From NCBI GenBank assembly GCA_002633005.1, contig NMRA01000165.1, forward strand, positions 377,541 to 439,540: DNA of 62,000 bases, written 5' to 3'. Made by a program: the position numbers and the translations under genes. Under the pieces are notes generated by a model that saw nothing but the letters and a program-made list of their open reading frames with translations, was not told the origin of the DNA and did not search any database. Below, one piece after another: positions 22,341 through 35,991 of the stretch. This DNA is from Phoronis australis (taxonomy: Eukaryota > Phoronida > Phoronidae). Each line of letters begins with the position of its first letter. Positions within the stretch are counted from its first letter, which is position 1.

Positions 22341-23715
22341 TGGAAACTAAAAACACCAAGGAAGTGAAAAGACAATTAATCTGTCCAAGTTAACGAACGA
22401 TGCGTTTAATTTGATTTAAAGACTATTCCTTTTTGATCTCCTGTTTGTGAATTTAAACCACCGACTAGTTTTCTTCTAGCCAACAAATAGTCCGAAGTCG
22501 GCCAAATTCAGAAATATTTTTTCCAGGATCAACCAACTGGTTTATCTTCTTTTCTAATATATATTGTGCGTCGTTTTGTTTACAGAAACCGACTGGAAAT
22601 TGAAATATAGATCCAACATTTTGGAAGGTGTGGGTCTACTGGACTCGATCCTTCGTAGGGAAATGCAGGACAAACATTTTAATGTAGACAGCCTTAATTT
22701 GAAAGTAGAATTGACATTTTTTGAAACATTTTCGACTGCGAAAACAGTGAATGAGACTTTATCTCGTGTTTGGAAGACCACTTTTACGCCCTCGCTTTCG
22801 GCCTTGTCCTAGCCCCCGCTTACTATGACTTTTTAAAGTTAAATGACAGGGTTTGTGGCAAGTGACAGTCCAGTGAATAATGAGACATTCATGATGTGCA
22901 AACATCACCGACTTTGTTACTACTGTTCTATCCTCCCTGAAAGGCTGTGAACATATCCAGAGGCTACCTGAACTAAATTTCCGGTTTACTAAATGAGTAT
23001 CTTGGTTATTCAGTTTAATAAAGCCCTTTCGGTCCGTTTGAAAAAGACTGTGAAGAGCCGTTCTGAGGAAGTGGGGACCATTGGGAGCGCGTTCACCCCA
23101 ATAATTTGTAGACGTCAGGGTTAAACCGTGGCAAACAGCATAGGCGTGGGGCCTGAGTCAGTCGAGAAAAGAAAGACAGCAAAATCTGGAGGAGAAGAGA
23201 TAAAATTCAAGAGAATTCGTCATCTGCCACTACGTGATTTACCCTTTGAGTGCCCTGGCCAGGACGTTGTTGTTTGTCAACCCCGTTTTTGCAACATTGT
23301 TCGTCTAACCGCACTTTATAAATGTAGTTTGAAAAATCGATAAAATTTGTAAAGCACGCCTTACAGGGCATATTAATTCAGTGGATTTTTAACTTCAAGA
23401 AGACATTTTAGGTAATGCAATATTATATATGTCCATACTCTCTGTCCTCTTTTTTCTTTCTCTGTCACTTGATAAAAATTGAGAATCTAACAGATAGTAT
23501 TAGTTGTCACTTAATTTCCTATTTTTTGAAATTATAGATCCTGTCATATTTAGGGGCACATATGCGTCCAACTCTCAGAAAGGGCCCGTTGGTGACATTC
23601 ATGCGGCAACCCTTTTTGTGTATTCTTAAGGTGACATTTTATGTTAAAAGTACACTAAACCTTGTTTTAGTGATTTCAACCAATCCTCGTTCTGTCAACT
23701 GATAGTGCACCATTG

Positions 23716-23721
<6 letters not shown>
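22341..23721. other. Intergenic DNA, nothing identified
   Basis: Open frames of 82 codons (22564-22812) and 71 codons (23128-23343) are present but unrecognised. No splice-site context convincing enough to call exons. Confidence 0.3.
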
Positions 23722-23753
<32 letters not shown>

Positions 23754-23980
23754 NNNNNNNNNNNNNNNNNNNNNNNNNNNNNNNNNNNNNNNNNNNNNNN
23801 NNNNNNNNNNNNNNNNNNNNNNNNNNNNNNNNNNNNNNNNNNNNNNNNNNNNNNNNNNNNNNNNNNNNNNNNNNNNNNNNNNNNNNNNNNNNNNNNNNNN
23901 NNNNNNNNNNNNNNNNNNNNNNNNNNNNNNNNNNNNNNNNNNNNNNNNNNNNNNNNNNNNNNNNNNNNNNNNNNNNTCTC
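23722..23980. repeat. (TC)n microsatellite with a 223-base assembly gap
   Basis: TC repeats run to 23753, N fills 23754-23976, and TCTCTCTG resumes on the far side. The gap is evidently an unresolved dinucleotide array of unknown true length. Confidence 0.97.
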
Positions 23981-25298
23981 TCTGTCGCGACCTAAAACGT
24001 TTGTTTACTGTTGCAATAATATGTTCCTCATTAATTGGGCCAATTCCCAAAATACCGTACAATATTTGGATTTTGACCTCTAAGCCAAGTGTCATCGTAC
24101 AATTCTTGGCATGTCAAGCTTAACAAAATTTAACACTGTTCCTTATTAAGAAAATATTCTATTTCCGTTACCAACTAGAAAATTTGTACATATACCCATT
24201 TCCTGTGACTAAGTCGGTAATGGAATGGAATCATATTGAGAGCGATATTTTGAGAGTCAAGTTCCTAATTCAGTTTTGGTTTTTGGCCATGCAGCTAAAC
24301 AGGGCGAAATGCAAATTAAATCTCACAATCATATTTTTGTTTATAACTGTTGAAACATATCACAACAAAGAAATTAAGTGCTTTTCAAAGGTTTAAAACT
24401 GAATTCGAACCTAGCTGTGTTAATTCTTGTGATATTGTGCATCGGCAGAGAGCGCCCCTAGTGTCGCATATTTCCATTTGTTCCCATTTATCATTCCGCA
24501 CTTCACCGGCATCTTATAATATTTCATTGCGTGAAGCTTGGGTGTCCAAGTCTTTCATTTATTTCACAATTGACAACACGTTCTCATACGTTGGGATTCA
24601 ATCTTTTCTATAACACCGTTGTCACAGTATGAACAATACAAATGTAGGAGAAGGTGAGCAGCGCAATTTCAAACTTGGTTGACTGTGGTTTGAATCTTCA
24701 ACACTGTTTCTTCTGGTTTTGACTGTGTGCTTCACATTCCCCTTGGTGCCTATAAACTGTAACATAACTTGTGGCATTTCGTTGATTGATTTTCAATGAA
24801 CCAAGACAAGCTTGCAACTCTATATGTATTTCACATCACACCTGGATTAAAAAAGCCATACATGTCAGAATCTTTAGTTATACCAAACTAATCCCAACCT
24901 ATCTCAACTTATCCTGCCATCACCGATGCCCTCTGTTGTCCTTCAACATAGCTTAGCTGAAATTAGTTGCACCAACTAATCCCAAGTTATGATCGCAGAA
25001 TTTCCGGCGAACTGGCGACTTGACAACAACTCTCCAATCAAGAAGCTTAGTGAATTAACTAAGTGTTATTGTCCTTTGGATGGAGACGATTTCAAAACGT
25101 GACGAAGCCGCTAACCGGGTAAGTAAAACGAAACAACGAAGTGTCCCCGTCGTAAGCATTAATTCAGAATACTTACGAAATTACGCATAGGGGCGCACTT
25201 TCGAAGGGTAGTTTATTGCCGCTGACATCACATAATATCAAAAACGTAGTACAATGAACAATATAATTATTTGCTTTGCCATTTGGCGCATGATAGTT
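23981..25298. other. Intergenic DNA, nothing identified
   Basis: No recognisable coding, RNA or repeat signal beyond short open frames. Confidence 0.3.
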
Positions 25299-25339
25299 GT
25301 ATGTTAGTATGTATGTATGTATGTATGTATGTAAGTAAG

Positions 25340-25370
<31 letters not shown>

Positions 25371-25423
25371 GTATGTATGTATGTATGTATGTATGTGTGT
25401 ATGTATGTATGTAAGTATGTAAG

Positions 25424-25454
<31 letters not shown>

Positions 25455-25550
25455 GTATGTATGTATGTATGTATGTAAGTATGTATGTATGTATCTATGT
25501 ATCTATGTATCTATGTATCTATCTGTGTATATATGTATGTATGTATGAAT
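25299..25550. repeat. (ATGT)n microsatellite
   Basis: About 250 bp of ATGT repeats interrupted by AAGT and later ATCT variants. Confidence 0.97.
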
Positions 25551-27003
25551 GAATAAATGTAAACAGGAGATTGAAAATTGGGGAATTGTCATGTAGGTGG
25601 TCATTTGAAGCCAAGCAAAATACGAAATACTAACTTGAAAGCCGTTTACGCTCGTGGGTGGTGGCACGTGATCTTGTAAAATAAAAGGTGCAACATGTGA
25701 ACATGCGACACCTTTCTAGTTTTCGAAAGATGAAAGGTTGTCATATTTTTTCAAGGTAAATGTGTGAAATCAGAACTTGAAATGCTTTTTACTCAAATGA
25801 ATGAAATTAAGGCGAAGCTAAGGCGGTCTTTTGAAACCGTTCAAAAGACTGCTGAAAGGTGTGGGGTCACCTTGTACACATATTTTCAAAACTGTACAAT
25901 ATTTAAAAAGGTAAAGCTTCGTGCACTGTTGGTTCACTCGTGATCTTGAGTGGCACTTTTGCGGTTTCACCAATACTTTGAAACTTGAAAGGCTATTATG
26001 TCGTGCTGCGCAGTTTAGTTTGCCTACCGTGACTGGGACGCTACTACCCGTGAACAACTTTTCGAACGAGCGGAGGTATCAGTACATGAACTGCCAAGGA
26101 AACCCGGCTGTTCTTATGAAAGTTTCAAGTTTGTGTATCACTTACCTCCCTCTTTCATGTGGGATTTTTTTCATTAGGTCTACTATTTTCGTAATAAGAA
26201 TCAAAATTTCTCACGGCTAAGCTCTGGAAACAACAATGTCAAGTCTATGGACTATGATCGTTTTAACGTTATTTTAGGCCTTGGAACTCGGAACATCTCA
26301 TCGCAGTAATGTCAATTCATATTCATATCAGTCAAGCATTTAGATACTATGTTTTACACAATATCGGTATCCAAAGCATTTTAAGGAATTGTTTTTAAAT
26401 TGTTCCATTTTTGCATAATGGGTCGTCAAAACATAAGAATTCCTTTGATTTTCATAAAAAACATACAAGAAAGTTACACAAAACGATAACAAAATGACAA
26501 GTTGGAAAATTGTAATCGAGACACTATTTTTAAGATTTCGTATCAAACATCTATGTCAAATATTATTGAAACTGTTGTCTTGCTATCATTGTGCTAAATT
26601 TTACTTAAGACGTAACCCACAATCAATGACAGGCTGGTAAAAAGTCAAAACTCGAATTCTGCTGGTCTCTGCTTTCACAAAATAGTTATATATTTTTTCT
26701 GTGTTTATATAACTCAGAAAAGAATAGTCTAAAGTTTTGCAGATACTTGGCTTACACAAAGAAATGTCGATAAGGTCCCTACACAACCTTTACAAACATC
26801 TGCATCGACTGAACCTCCCAACATATGTAACCCATCATGAGTTTCACAAAATGTAATTTCTTAAACTTATTCCTGTTTTTCCTTCACTGATCTCTCATCG
26901 TCTTAATGATACACAGCATTACGTTTTGTGAAGCTTATGGCCATGACTTCGATTCTTGCTTTATTGTTTTTTTTTTGTTTTAATTTTAACAGTACCGTTG
27001 TTT
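25551..27003. other. Intergenic DNA, nothing identified
   Basis: AT-rich with a poly-T at about 26969. No gene or element recognised. Confidence 0.3.
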
Positions 27004-27744
27004 CAGTGGCGGATCTACGTTTTCAGCAAGGGGGGTTTAGGATTCCCGCCAAGGTCGAATCCTAGGCGCGTGGTGCCGAGCGGGGGGAGGTCGGGAGGGG
27101 GGTTTCCCCTCCCGTGTAAGATATTTTTTTGTTTTTGTAGCCAAATAGTGAAATTTCCATGCATCCTGGTAAGTTTCTGGCACTTAACATGTCTCTGGAG
27201 TTTTTCTTAAGATAATTAAAAACCCTTCTCGATTTCGTCACTTGAACTTGGCACATAAGTTTCGTGAAACCATATTGTGCACATCTGGGTATGAGTCACG
27301 CTTCCAGCAAAAATTTTTGTTGGAACATCTGCTTACACACACCTTTTTAGCATACGAAAAGTCGTATACGAAAAAGTGTGGTGTGTATACAGGGGTTAAG
27401 ACAATTTCCAAATATTCAAGAGCATAGTTAAGGAGCACCGACGGGGCGTAAAAACTTGAATATCAGATGATCGCATAACAGCAGCCTCAAGTTGTTTAAG
27501 ACCTGTACTGTTAGTCCGGAAATAAATATGTGTTCTGTCTCGTTACGAGAAAAACTGGCGAACGATGGTGCTCTCAACTCATAGTCTATTATCAAAAGCG
27601 ACAATAAATAATTAGGTATCACTTTATTAAGTTGAATCACGTTGACAACAATTGAAAAACGTCAAATCTATCAGGAAACAAATCATCCAGTGAAAACAGT
27701 TTCACGAAACCAAAACATCCTGTGCACAGTGGTGAAAAGACACA

Positions 27745-28020
27745 CTGGACTAGTTTGCAGAGGGACCAGATGTACACTGAGAGTACACAAAAAGCTGACC
27801 TGGTCCGTCACGAGACCAAGAGTACACCTGTGCTTATTATCCTATACAAATAGTCGATCTGTCGCGGGATCAAACAGTACTGGCTGAGATAAATAGTTTT
27901 ACAAAGCATACTTTGGTAAAAAAATCACAAGACTAGATCGGCGAGGGACCAGAAGTACACTGAAACTCAACATCTACACAAATCAAGCTGGCCTGGTCCG
28001 TCGCGAGACCTAAAGTGTAC
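27745..28020. repeat. Degenerate tandem repeats inside the hAT-like element
   Basis: AGGGACCAGA.GTACACTGA occurs at 27761 and 27944, with a weaker relative near 27870. GCTGRCCTGGTCCGTCRCGAG occurs at 27794 and 27987. Repeats near element ends often bind transposase; that role is an inference. Confidence 0.55.
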
Positions 28021-28078
28021 TATGCAAAAAATTTTGAAATGAAAACTTCTCTCTAAGATTTTAATCCCCAGTGGTTAC

Positions 28079-28303
28079 TCATACGTTAGTCCTATCCTTC
28101 TGTTGTCTAGACTGCCGAGGAATTTGTATATCGGATCCAATGATTTGCTCGTCTTGGAACCATTCTACCCAGATATCTTCGATGTTTTTTCCCAACGCTT
28201 GCACTTCGTCAACTGCCGTGTCAATGAGCTGGTAAGCCTCTACAATGTCAGCATCTCGTTTCGCAGCTCAGTTGACACTAAGACCCTTGAGGTTGCCAAG
28301 TCC
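28079..28303 (-). pseudogene. hAT transposase C-terminal remnant (ZMYM1/P52rIPK-like)
   Basis: The minus-strand frame reads GNLKGLSVN, a stop (28268-28270), then KRDADIVEAYQLIDTAVDEV, then WVEWF and PRQSRQQKDRTNV. This arrangement (a helical segment with xDIVxAYxxID, then PRxxxRQxxRxNV) is typical of the ZMYM1/P52rIPK-related hAT transposase family found in many invertebrate genomes. It has an internal stop and is cut off after RTNV, so it is not functional. Confidence 0.6.
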
Positions 28304-28981
28304 ATTCGAAAGACTTACATGCGCAACTAAATTTGATCCGTTCATCATGGACTACTTCAAACCTTAACGAAGCATCCCAGGACCTATTTGCATCTCTTGC
28401 AATTTTCGAAATAAACGTCCCAATGTCTGAACGCTTGAAACCCGAAGTACTAATATCAAATAAATGCCCATGGGCATGAGCGTTTCATCGGGTGAGCCTT
28501 TCTGCGGAAATNCGGTGAATCCATCTAAAATGCTTGGCTACTTCAGAAGTGCCGACGGAAGCGCGCGCACAATAAATCCCCGCGCGTTTTGCCGATGAGC
28601 CACAAAGACTCAGCAATTCACAATGTAAAAAACTATATTTTCAGAGTGAACCCCCCTCTCAGTTTTTCCCAAGTTGGTTTACTTGGGGTTTACACACGCT
28701 GGCTGTGCCGTTTTTGTTTTGCTGGAGACGCTTTTGTTTTTTTTTTTAATTTTTGGGTCCTGGCCCGAGGGGGGGGGGTTTAAGCCCCCTGAACCCCCCC
28801 GTAGATCCGCCTCTGTGTTTTATACCACAATAATTGTCACTTTTGTTATTCTGTATTGTACTGTTTGGGTCAGTGTTTTTTTGCCTCGTGTATGCGTGGT
28901 AAATCTGATAAACTATTTGAATTGGATTGTGCAATTTATGTTAAATCTCAACGGTCTTTTTACTGAGTCCTGCCAAATCAG

Positions 28982-29194
28982 CATGCGCGCATCCAAGGGG
29001 GGGGGGTGGCTCGGGGTAAAAAGGTCCGCCCCGAGAGACAGAAAGTCCGAGAAAATGAGACAAAAGTTCACTAAATAATCCAAACGCGCGCGCAATTCAC
29101 AGTGGTGCTCCCTTTTTTTTTTAGTCCGCCCTAACAAAAGGTCCACAACGCCGGGAATTCGAGCCCCCCAAATTAAAGGCTGGGTGCGCGCATG
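28982..29194 (-). mobile_element. G/C-homopolymer MITE, copy A (213 bp)
   Basis: Bounded by CATGCGCGCATCC and its inverted partner GGGTGCGCGCATG. Contains runs of G and the words GTCCGCCC and GGTCCAC. Its right half, reversed, matches the left half of 42646-42909 (CATGYGYGCACCCAGCCT, CTCGAATT, TGTGGACCTTTT). Confidence 0.6.
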
Positions 29195-32100
29195 ACCAGG
29201 CACTAATAATTGTTTCGCACAACATCCAATTTTTCCCAAAGGGACCGTCTGGTTTTCTGAACGTGAGTGAATGAAATGTTTTTCATAGTGACGCAGGGCA
29301 TGTCTCCGCAATCCTGAATTGTTGTGAGTGAGCCGACAAGTCACGGCGAGATACAGGTCGCATACATGCCGTGCACCGATGGCTGGTCAACAGCCAACTC
29401 CCTAAGCGTTTTCTTGAATTGCTCGGATGGTTTCCATGTTCTAGTTTTTAATGGAATTAGGAACCTGTCACGGTCAGGAATTTTATGAGACCGCATCTTA
29501 CACCCATGCAACGAAAATCATGACCTCAGAGACTCTCGGACACGTCACGTTGGCGTCAGAGTTTCTGCCCTTACCGCCAAGGGATCCCTGCTTTGCGTTC
29601 CCATATCAGGCGACCTCTATGGTGAGAAGTTGATGATGTCAAACTGACGTCAGCAAAGTGCAGCCGACCTTATTGTAGTAGGTTATTCAAGGACAGCGGA
29701 ACGGCTGGATCGCGTTCAACAGAAAGCCGTAGTCTCAATTAAAAGGCAGGTTTGGTGAGTGACAATTTCATGTTCAGATTTTATTTCGACCAACAATGAA
29801 CATGTGGTGTAAACACAGTTTTCCGATATTTATAATAGGCGGCATAAACAACAGAGCATGATTGTGATCACAGTTGCCAGTTGGCAGATTACGGAGTCCG
29901 GCCTCAGGCTCTGTCCACGTTCAGTAGGCAACAGCTCAGACAGTAGTATCGGGTTTCTTGCGTTTCAATGAAACTTGGTTAGCCCATTGATCAGTAAATC
30001 AGTGACAACCGGTATAATCTTGCCGGTTTTGACCGGCGCAAACAAACAGAGAACGTCAACTGACTGCCGGCGGGACAAAAATGAGTAAAATTTAGGCCTA
30101 CACAGCTTACGGATTGATAAAAAAACGAGAATCTTGTCGCTAATTTGTAGGCCTACTCCCATCTACCTTTTGTACATACGCGAAACAGACTACTCATTAC
30201 TTGTAAATTTCTGTTAAACACAGATATGTATACTCATGGACATTCAGCCTTGTCACTGATAGTTTTAAGTAGGCCTAAACCTTTAAGTTAATCCTTTATT
30301 TTATACTCTGTCTATTCTCCATAAGATGTTGTTCAGGTGCAGTCTTTATCATAGATATACTATAGAACATACATTTGGTCAAGGTAGCCTTTAAAGGACA
30401 TAAGTCTTCCTTCATGAAAGTGACTCCGGTAAATTCTTGCCAGTTTCGGAGAAAAAAAGTTGCTCTTTCATTCATTATGCATCGAATTATCATTGTGAAT
30501 GCTCAAATTTTACCGTATTTGTTTGCAAATACTCGTCCACTGGAAATTTCGTCTTCCAAAATGTACTCTCTTGGCTATGACTATGGTGCACCAAGCAAGA
30601 TGTATTTTTTTCCTCGTGCAGTTACTGAAATAATTGCAGTTTACTGAGTACAGCCCTGTTAATGAGAACCTTTTCTCTTGCAATATGATTCTTACAAAAA
30701 GAGAACTTTTTCAAGAGTTTTATTAGTGCTGTTTGCCTAGTTTTTCAATACATTCATCAGTTTGTCAAAATATTGAAGGTAATGCTTGGTCCAGTGTTCA
30801 ACTTGTAAACAGTAAAAAATAGTACTAGTTTGGGTTATGTACACTAATTAATTATCTACATTCAATCAGCATCGAATTTTGACTACAAGTTACAAATGTC
30901 TCCGATGGTCTCATGTGCTGTGCTATCTCTACTTGTTGGTTTGCCGCAAGTTGTCTTGAGAGATAGAGCACCTGCCTTTGCAACATCAGTTGTCATATGA
31001 CATGTCTTCTTTGATGTTACTGGCTAAGTCATGTGTGGCATTGTATTGCCCACACTTTGATAATGTCCACTGTTTTTTGTCAAACTGGATGCACTTTAAA
31101 ATGGCCATGTGTAATGCTAAAAATGCTTGGAATTCAGAGACAAAAATGCACAAATTTTTCAAGGACGGTCAGATTTTGCGATTCATTTTTTTATTTTGCA
31201 CAACTAAATAACCCTTTGCATATGAGATTCAGTTGGCATTTGGTAAGTGACCAGAAAATTTTATTTCAGCCTACAACACAGTCGACTCTCGAATATGTAC
31301 CTTGATTGTGATTTGCCCGATAGTTTAGGTAAACACACACATCTATAAATATTGTAAAAATTATTTTTACTGCTAAATAAATTTTGTCCATCACATGAAT
31401 TTCTCATTTACAGTGACTTCTACATCAACCAATGTACAGGTGAGGTCCAGGTACTTCATCCACTATTATGCGCAACGCTAAGCCGGTATTAAGCGATATT
31501 TATTGAAAATGTATTTCCATGCACAAACACAGTTAATTGAGTGTTGCGAATAGGGTCATAAAATGCAATAAACAGCCCTACCTATCAAAGTGTAAAACTG
31601 CTTTTTGAAAAACTACACATTTTCACGAATTAATGATTCAACTAATATGTAGAATATAAAAAAGTAACCGAAATTGGTGTGGGAATCATCATGAAAATCG
31701 GTTCGCAATAATAACTGCATTTACCTCTAGGTCAATATTAAATGGACTTCAGCTGCTTGGCTGATAAGGAAGGCAGTCTGGGCTCAATTATCTTCACCTG
31801 AATGACTTGTGATATAAGCAACATAAAAAGTATGGAAATGAGCTGTCAGAACTTGCTAGATAATGAGTGCAAACAGGTAGGTATTCTGTGTAAGCGACAG
31901 GTCTGTCTCATTTGTGAAGATTTTTTGATCACATGCTACATGTTGCATTTGTTAATTGACAACCATGAAATTTACACACAGCCTGTAACTTTTTCATGAC
32001 TCAAAGCCTGTTATTTTTCGACGCATTAGATCCAAGATGGCAGCTGTCGGTGGTGGCCATTTTGTCTTAAAAATATCACTTAAATTCTTATAAAATCTGC

Positions 32101-34999
32101 ATCTTTCACCATACTGCACTATTAATCAGCAAGTATATTTAAAACGACAGATGTTCTAGGGTTATGTGAAATTTCAGCTTCCTCAGTTCTGAAGTGGCAG
32201 ATAAAGCAGCATTTTTGTTAAGGAACCCAATTTTTTCCAAAACCCATTTTCAAAAGTCACAATGTGTGTGTAAGAGCTTTTACTTTGGATATATTTCATT
32301 AACACATTTGTCATGCAATTAACATTCAAGATGACGACTATGACTGCCAATTCGTCACAGTTTTTTATTTCTTATTTCATTTGGCCTGAAGATGCATTCT
32401 AAATGATTTGAGCAAACACTACAAAAATTTTATGAATTCTTTTAAAAATGCTCTGCTAAATGAACAGTAACAAGTTTCCTCAGTCTATGATTGATGTATT
32501 TCGAGGTATTTAACTTGTTAACAAACAAAAATTGAAAATTGACAAATTTATTAAATTTTTTGAAACTCAATAGTTAAGGTTATCTCAAACCTTATTTAGT
32601 AGCCTCCATTCTAACTACTATGTCAAAAAAGCTAAGCTTTGTTAACTAGTAAAAGTATATATTTCTCCTGAAAGAAAAAAGATCAGGGAATGTGAAAAAT
32701 GTTTTATATTTATGTGTCTTTATTATTATGACACTAACACTTTTCAAAGTCAACATTCCATGTTTAAGAAACCTGCATTCATAGCAAAATAACCCCTTGG
32801 TCGATTTTAATGAAATCTTTTTAAATGACAACTTCACCAGTTACCTCACAAACACTGTTAGGAATTTTCGATTAGCATTTTCACTGGATTTCTATGACAA
32901 ATCAACTCGCAAAAGGTAAGGTAATTTTGTAAAAAATAGAAGTTATATTCATCTTTGTTACATTAAGCAAAAACTAGGCCTGTATGTGGAAAATCCTAAC
33001 ATTGTTTTTGAGATTGATGCATAAATATTATGGTCGGAAAATTTCTGCGATATCCACCAAGCCGTTTTCGAGAACTCATGTTCCTAAGTTCAAATTAAGT
33101 CAATTTGCTGAAGCCGAGAAAAAGCCGATTATGTGGCGAGACTAGACAGTCTTTAGGACTTCAGTTAATTATTCAGTGAAAATGTGTTTTTGGTCAATAT
33201 AACCTATACACCCCTTAGCCACGTAATGTCATCTGAATTTGAAATCCGTAATTAACTTAATTATCACAAAAACATTTAATTTAAACCAAGTCGATCTCCA
33301 ATTCTTAGACTCCAACCAGGCCGGGCGGAGCCAGCAGATTAAGTTGGTCAAGCTGGTGCACTGTGCTCCACTTTAAAGTAGGTCAACAGTTCATTGTTAG
33401 ACACACCACGCACTGAGAGACTGACATGAAAACCAAGTACGAAATGAATACAGAAATTACCCTAAAGCAAGACTTCGGGGAGATTATGTGAGATATTGCT
33501 GTGTATTTTAAAAGAGAACACATGACGTGGGCTAAATTTTCGGTAGGTCCTAGTGTAGGTCCTAGCATTACTGAATGCACTCCAGGTTGGTAAAGCACGT
33601 TGTTAGCATGAGATCGAAACAGCGAAATGTCAAATTACCTGAATTAAGGAATTTGGGTGAGGATTTATATCTTTTCACAACTTGCTGTGTTCTTGAACAC
33701 AAAGTCACAGAGGCGTGAGGCGACTTGTAGCATTCATTCTCATTCTCAACGGTCGTATGCATGCAGACATGCAACTCTATCAGGATCACAGCCATGTTCT
33801 GTCTTCATTTTTCGTGGTATCTTTCTATCATATGTACACATCGTTGACTCAATATTATGGTGACTCGATGAATAAAAGGACTGAGAATACATCCGGAGCT
33901 GCTCTCTGCCTGGCGGAGATTCGATTTGAGTGACAACTCCGTAACCTTTGACCTCGGATAAGTAGTAAACAAATTTCCAGTGGTTGCAATGTGGTTCCAA
34001 GGTCAGATTATGAGCTAAATCTTTTTTTCGCTACATGGTATATATATTTCGTATTTGAAGTTTCCGAGAACGAAGATAAAGATATTTTGCTAGACATGTG
34101 ACTGTGAAATATTTTATTTTAAAAATGGCCAATTTTTGTGAATAAGATTTGAGGTATCCTTAAGTAGATTGTGTTCTTGGTTTCTCCTTTGTGTGGCTAT
34201 AGTGTACAAACACAATAGGCTTGTTTGCCAAGTTTAATCAGGCGTGATTCTAGGTCATGTCCTGATCATTGGAAATTTCTTGGTTTAGTGGTTCAGGGGA
34301 ATGGTTACCTAAGTTGAAACTGGTATCCTGCAATCAGATTCTTCCTTCGATGTCCAAGTAACAGCTCCATCGTCCTTTGACAAACTTTTCTGAAATTTTT
34401 TTACCAGGCAGATAAATCTCAGCCAAATAATCATTAATTTTTTAACCATTTTTATTTAGTGTTGAGTAATATGCGTCTCGGAACTGTAAATCTAATAGAA
34501 GTTTTACCCTGACTGTCAAAGCCCAGTTGTGAATAGCTAGCTGACACTGATTTCATTCCCTCTTGTCTGTTGCAAAATGATGAAAGCTTTGTACCATTGA
34601 TTTGTGATTCATCGATTATTTCAGTTCAATGTCCGACTCCAGGGCTGCGGATCTGACAACAATTTGCGTGGCATCTACATTCCCATTTTTTACTATTTGG
34701 CTTTGGCCTATATGTGGATAATACAGATACCCACAAAATCTTGAACAAGAATAGACTGATGGAAACTGCAGTCACATTCATTGTCTCAGTCACAATTTGA
34801 TGTTGAGGCTCATACAACTACGTTCCCAGCAATGGTACAATACACTACACTTTCTCTCCATCAAATGCACTTACACGTTGGAGAAACCTTCATCAAGTCT
34901 CCCCGTTTTTGGGATGAACCGAGCTGCGCATAGTATGGACTGGTCCCTGAACTGGTCGCTTTTAAATGCTTCACTGTTTACTGTCATACTCGTGTCCGA
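29195..34999. other. Gene-poor region, nothing identified
   Basis: Three TAGGCCTA palindromes cluster at 30093-30100, 30148-30155 and 30270-30277. A 60-codon open frame at 29451-29633 has ordinary composition and no known domain. Otherwise AT-rich sequence with no gene or element that I recognise. Confidence 0.35.
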
Positions 35000-35950
35000 C
35001 GTCACACAAAAACTATATTTTTTAATTTTTGCATTTATTTCTTGATTAAAAGTACATTCTGTAGTGCCGTAGTGGTGTTGTCAGTGTTGCTCTGTCATAA
35101 AACTTGTTGTCTTCTGTTTGTTTCTTGTTGCATGCACAATTTTTAGCAGATCAACATAACGTTGACACACAACATGTCTTGTGAATGACTCGAAGCCTAC
35201 TGTTTTAAGTTGCTACAAGATGGCGCTGTGGCAACCATTTTTCTCTTTTTGTTTGCAGAGCCATAGCTCCGCTATTTCTGGCGGGATTTTTCTGATTTTT
35301 TTTTCTGTGGATAGATCATTTCAAGGGCTATCATAAGTCTTTTATTTGTTATTCTTTAGGTCTTATCGTTCTCGAGTTATTCGAGTCAGTGAGGACTGGT
35401 TTCCAAATAACTGAGTTTTTTGTTCCGTATATTGGGCATCCCTTGGCGGATCTGTCTGAAATTTGGTATGTGGATAGATCTTATCAGAAATGTGAAACCC
35501 GTTCTTACTTACGACTTACCATTGTCACGATATTTGAGATTTACTGCTCAGGTGACTGTTCTTTAGTGTTGACTAGGCGCTCATAATAGTTGCACTTTGT
35601 AAGCCTAGAGATCACGTTCTCGGTCTGATGGACACGAAATTTGCTTACAGTGTTTATTTATTCAATAACCTGAGGTCTTTTGTTGTTGAACGGAATTGGA
35701 TGCAAGATGGCATTGTTACAGCCATTTTTTAAATTGTGTTTGAGGATTTCTCGATCCACGATTCTTTGACCAAACCTTTTCAAGTTTGGTATATAAATGG
35801 ATCTAATCAAGGGCTAATACATTGGTTTTGTCATCCACCTCACCTTAAAATTTTCAAGTGTATTTGGTGATGTTGTGGTCTTGAATGATATCCTAAGTTT
35901 CGTTGGTGTCATGTCCAAGTGTGAGGTTTGTCGTCATATTGATTTTACTT
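35000..35950. repeat. Degenerate repeat block
   Basis: Recurring phrases include CAAGATGGC...CCATTTTT (about 35217 and 35707), RTGGATAGATC (about 35310 and 35467) and a relative ATAAATGGATCTAATCAAGGGC (about 35793). They suggest several old copies of one sequence in loose tandem. Similar wording occurs near 32031-32061. Confidence 0.4.
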
Positions 35951-35991
35951 TGAGTCCTTCCTCAGAGCACTTTAATTTAAGATGCACTTAA

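Larger units (their letters stand above)
27004..28815 (-). mobile_element. Probable decayed hAT transposon
   Basis: Left end CAGTGGCGGATCTACG (27004-27019) and right end CGTAGATCCGCCTCTG (28800-28815) are 16-bp inverted repeats with one mismatch, of the CAGnGGCGG form usual for hAT elements. A minus-strand hAT-type protein remnant lies inside (28079-28303). The next 8 bases outside each end agree at only 5 of 8 positions, so the target duplication is not proven. The two ends could also be separate insertions. Confidence 0.5.

Noticed and set aside
23676-24123. Long frames across the TC repeat and N run
   Set aside because: They exist only because N and dinucleotide repeats contain no stops.
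28103-28330. Plus-strand 75-codon protein
   Set aside because: It is the antisense shadow of the minus-strand hAT remnant, which shows family motifs.
27004-28815. A proven 8-bp hAT target duplication
   Set aside because: The flanking octamers agree at only 5 of 8 positions, so it is not claimed.
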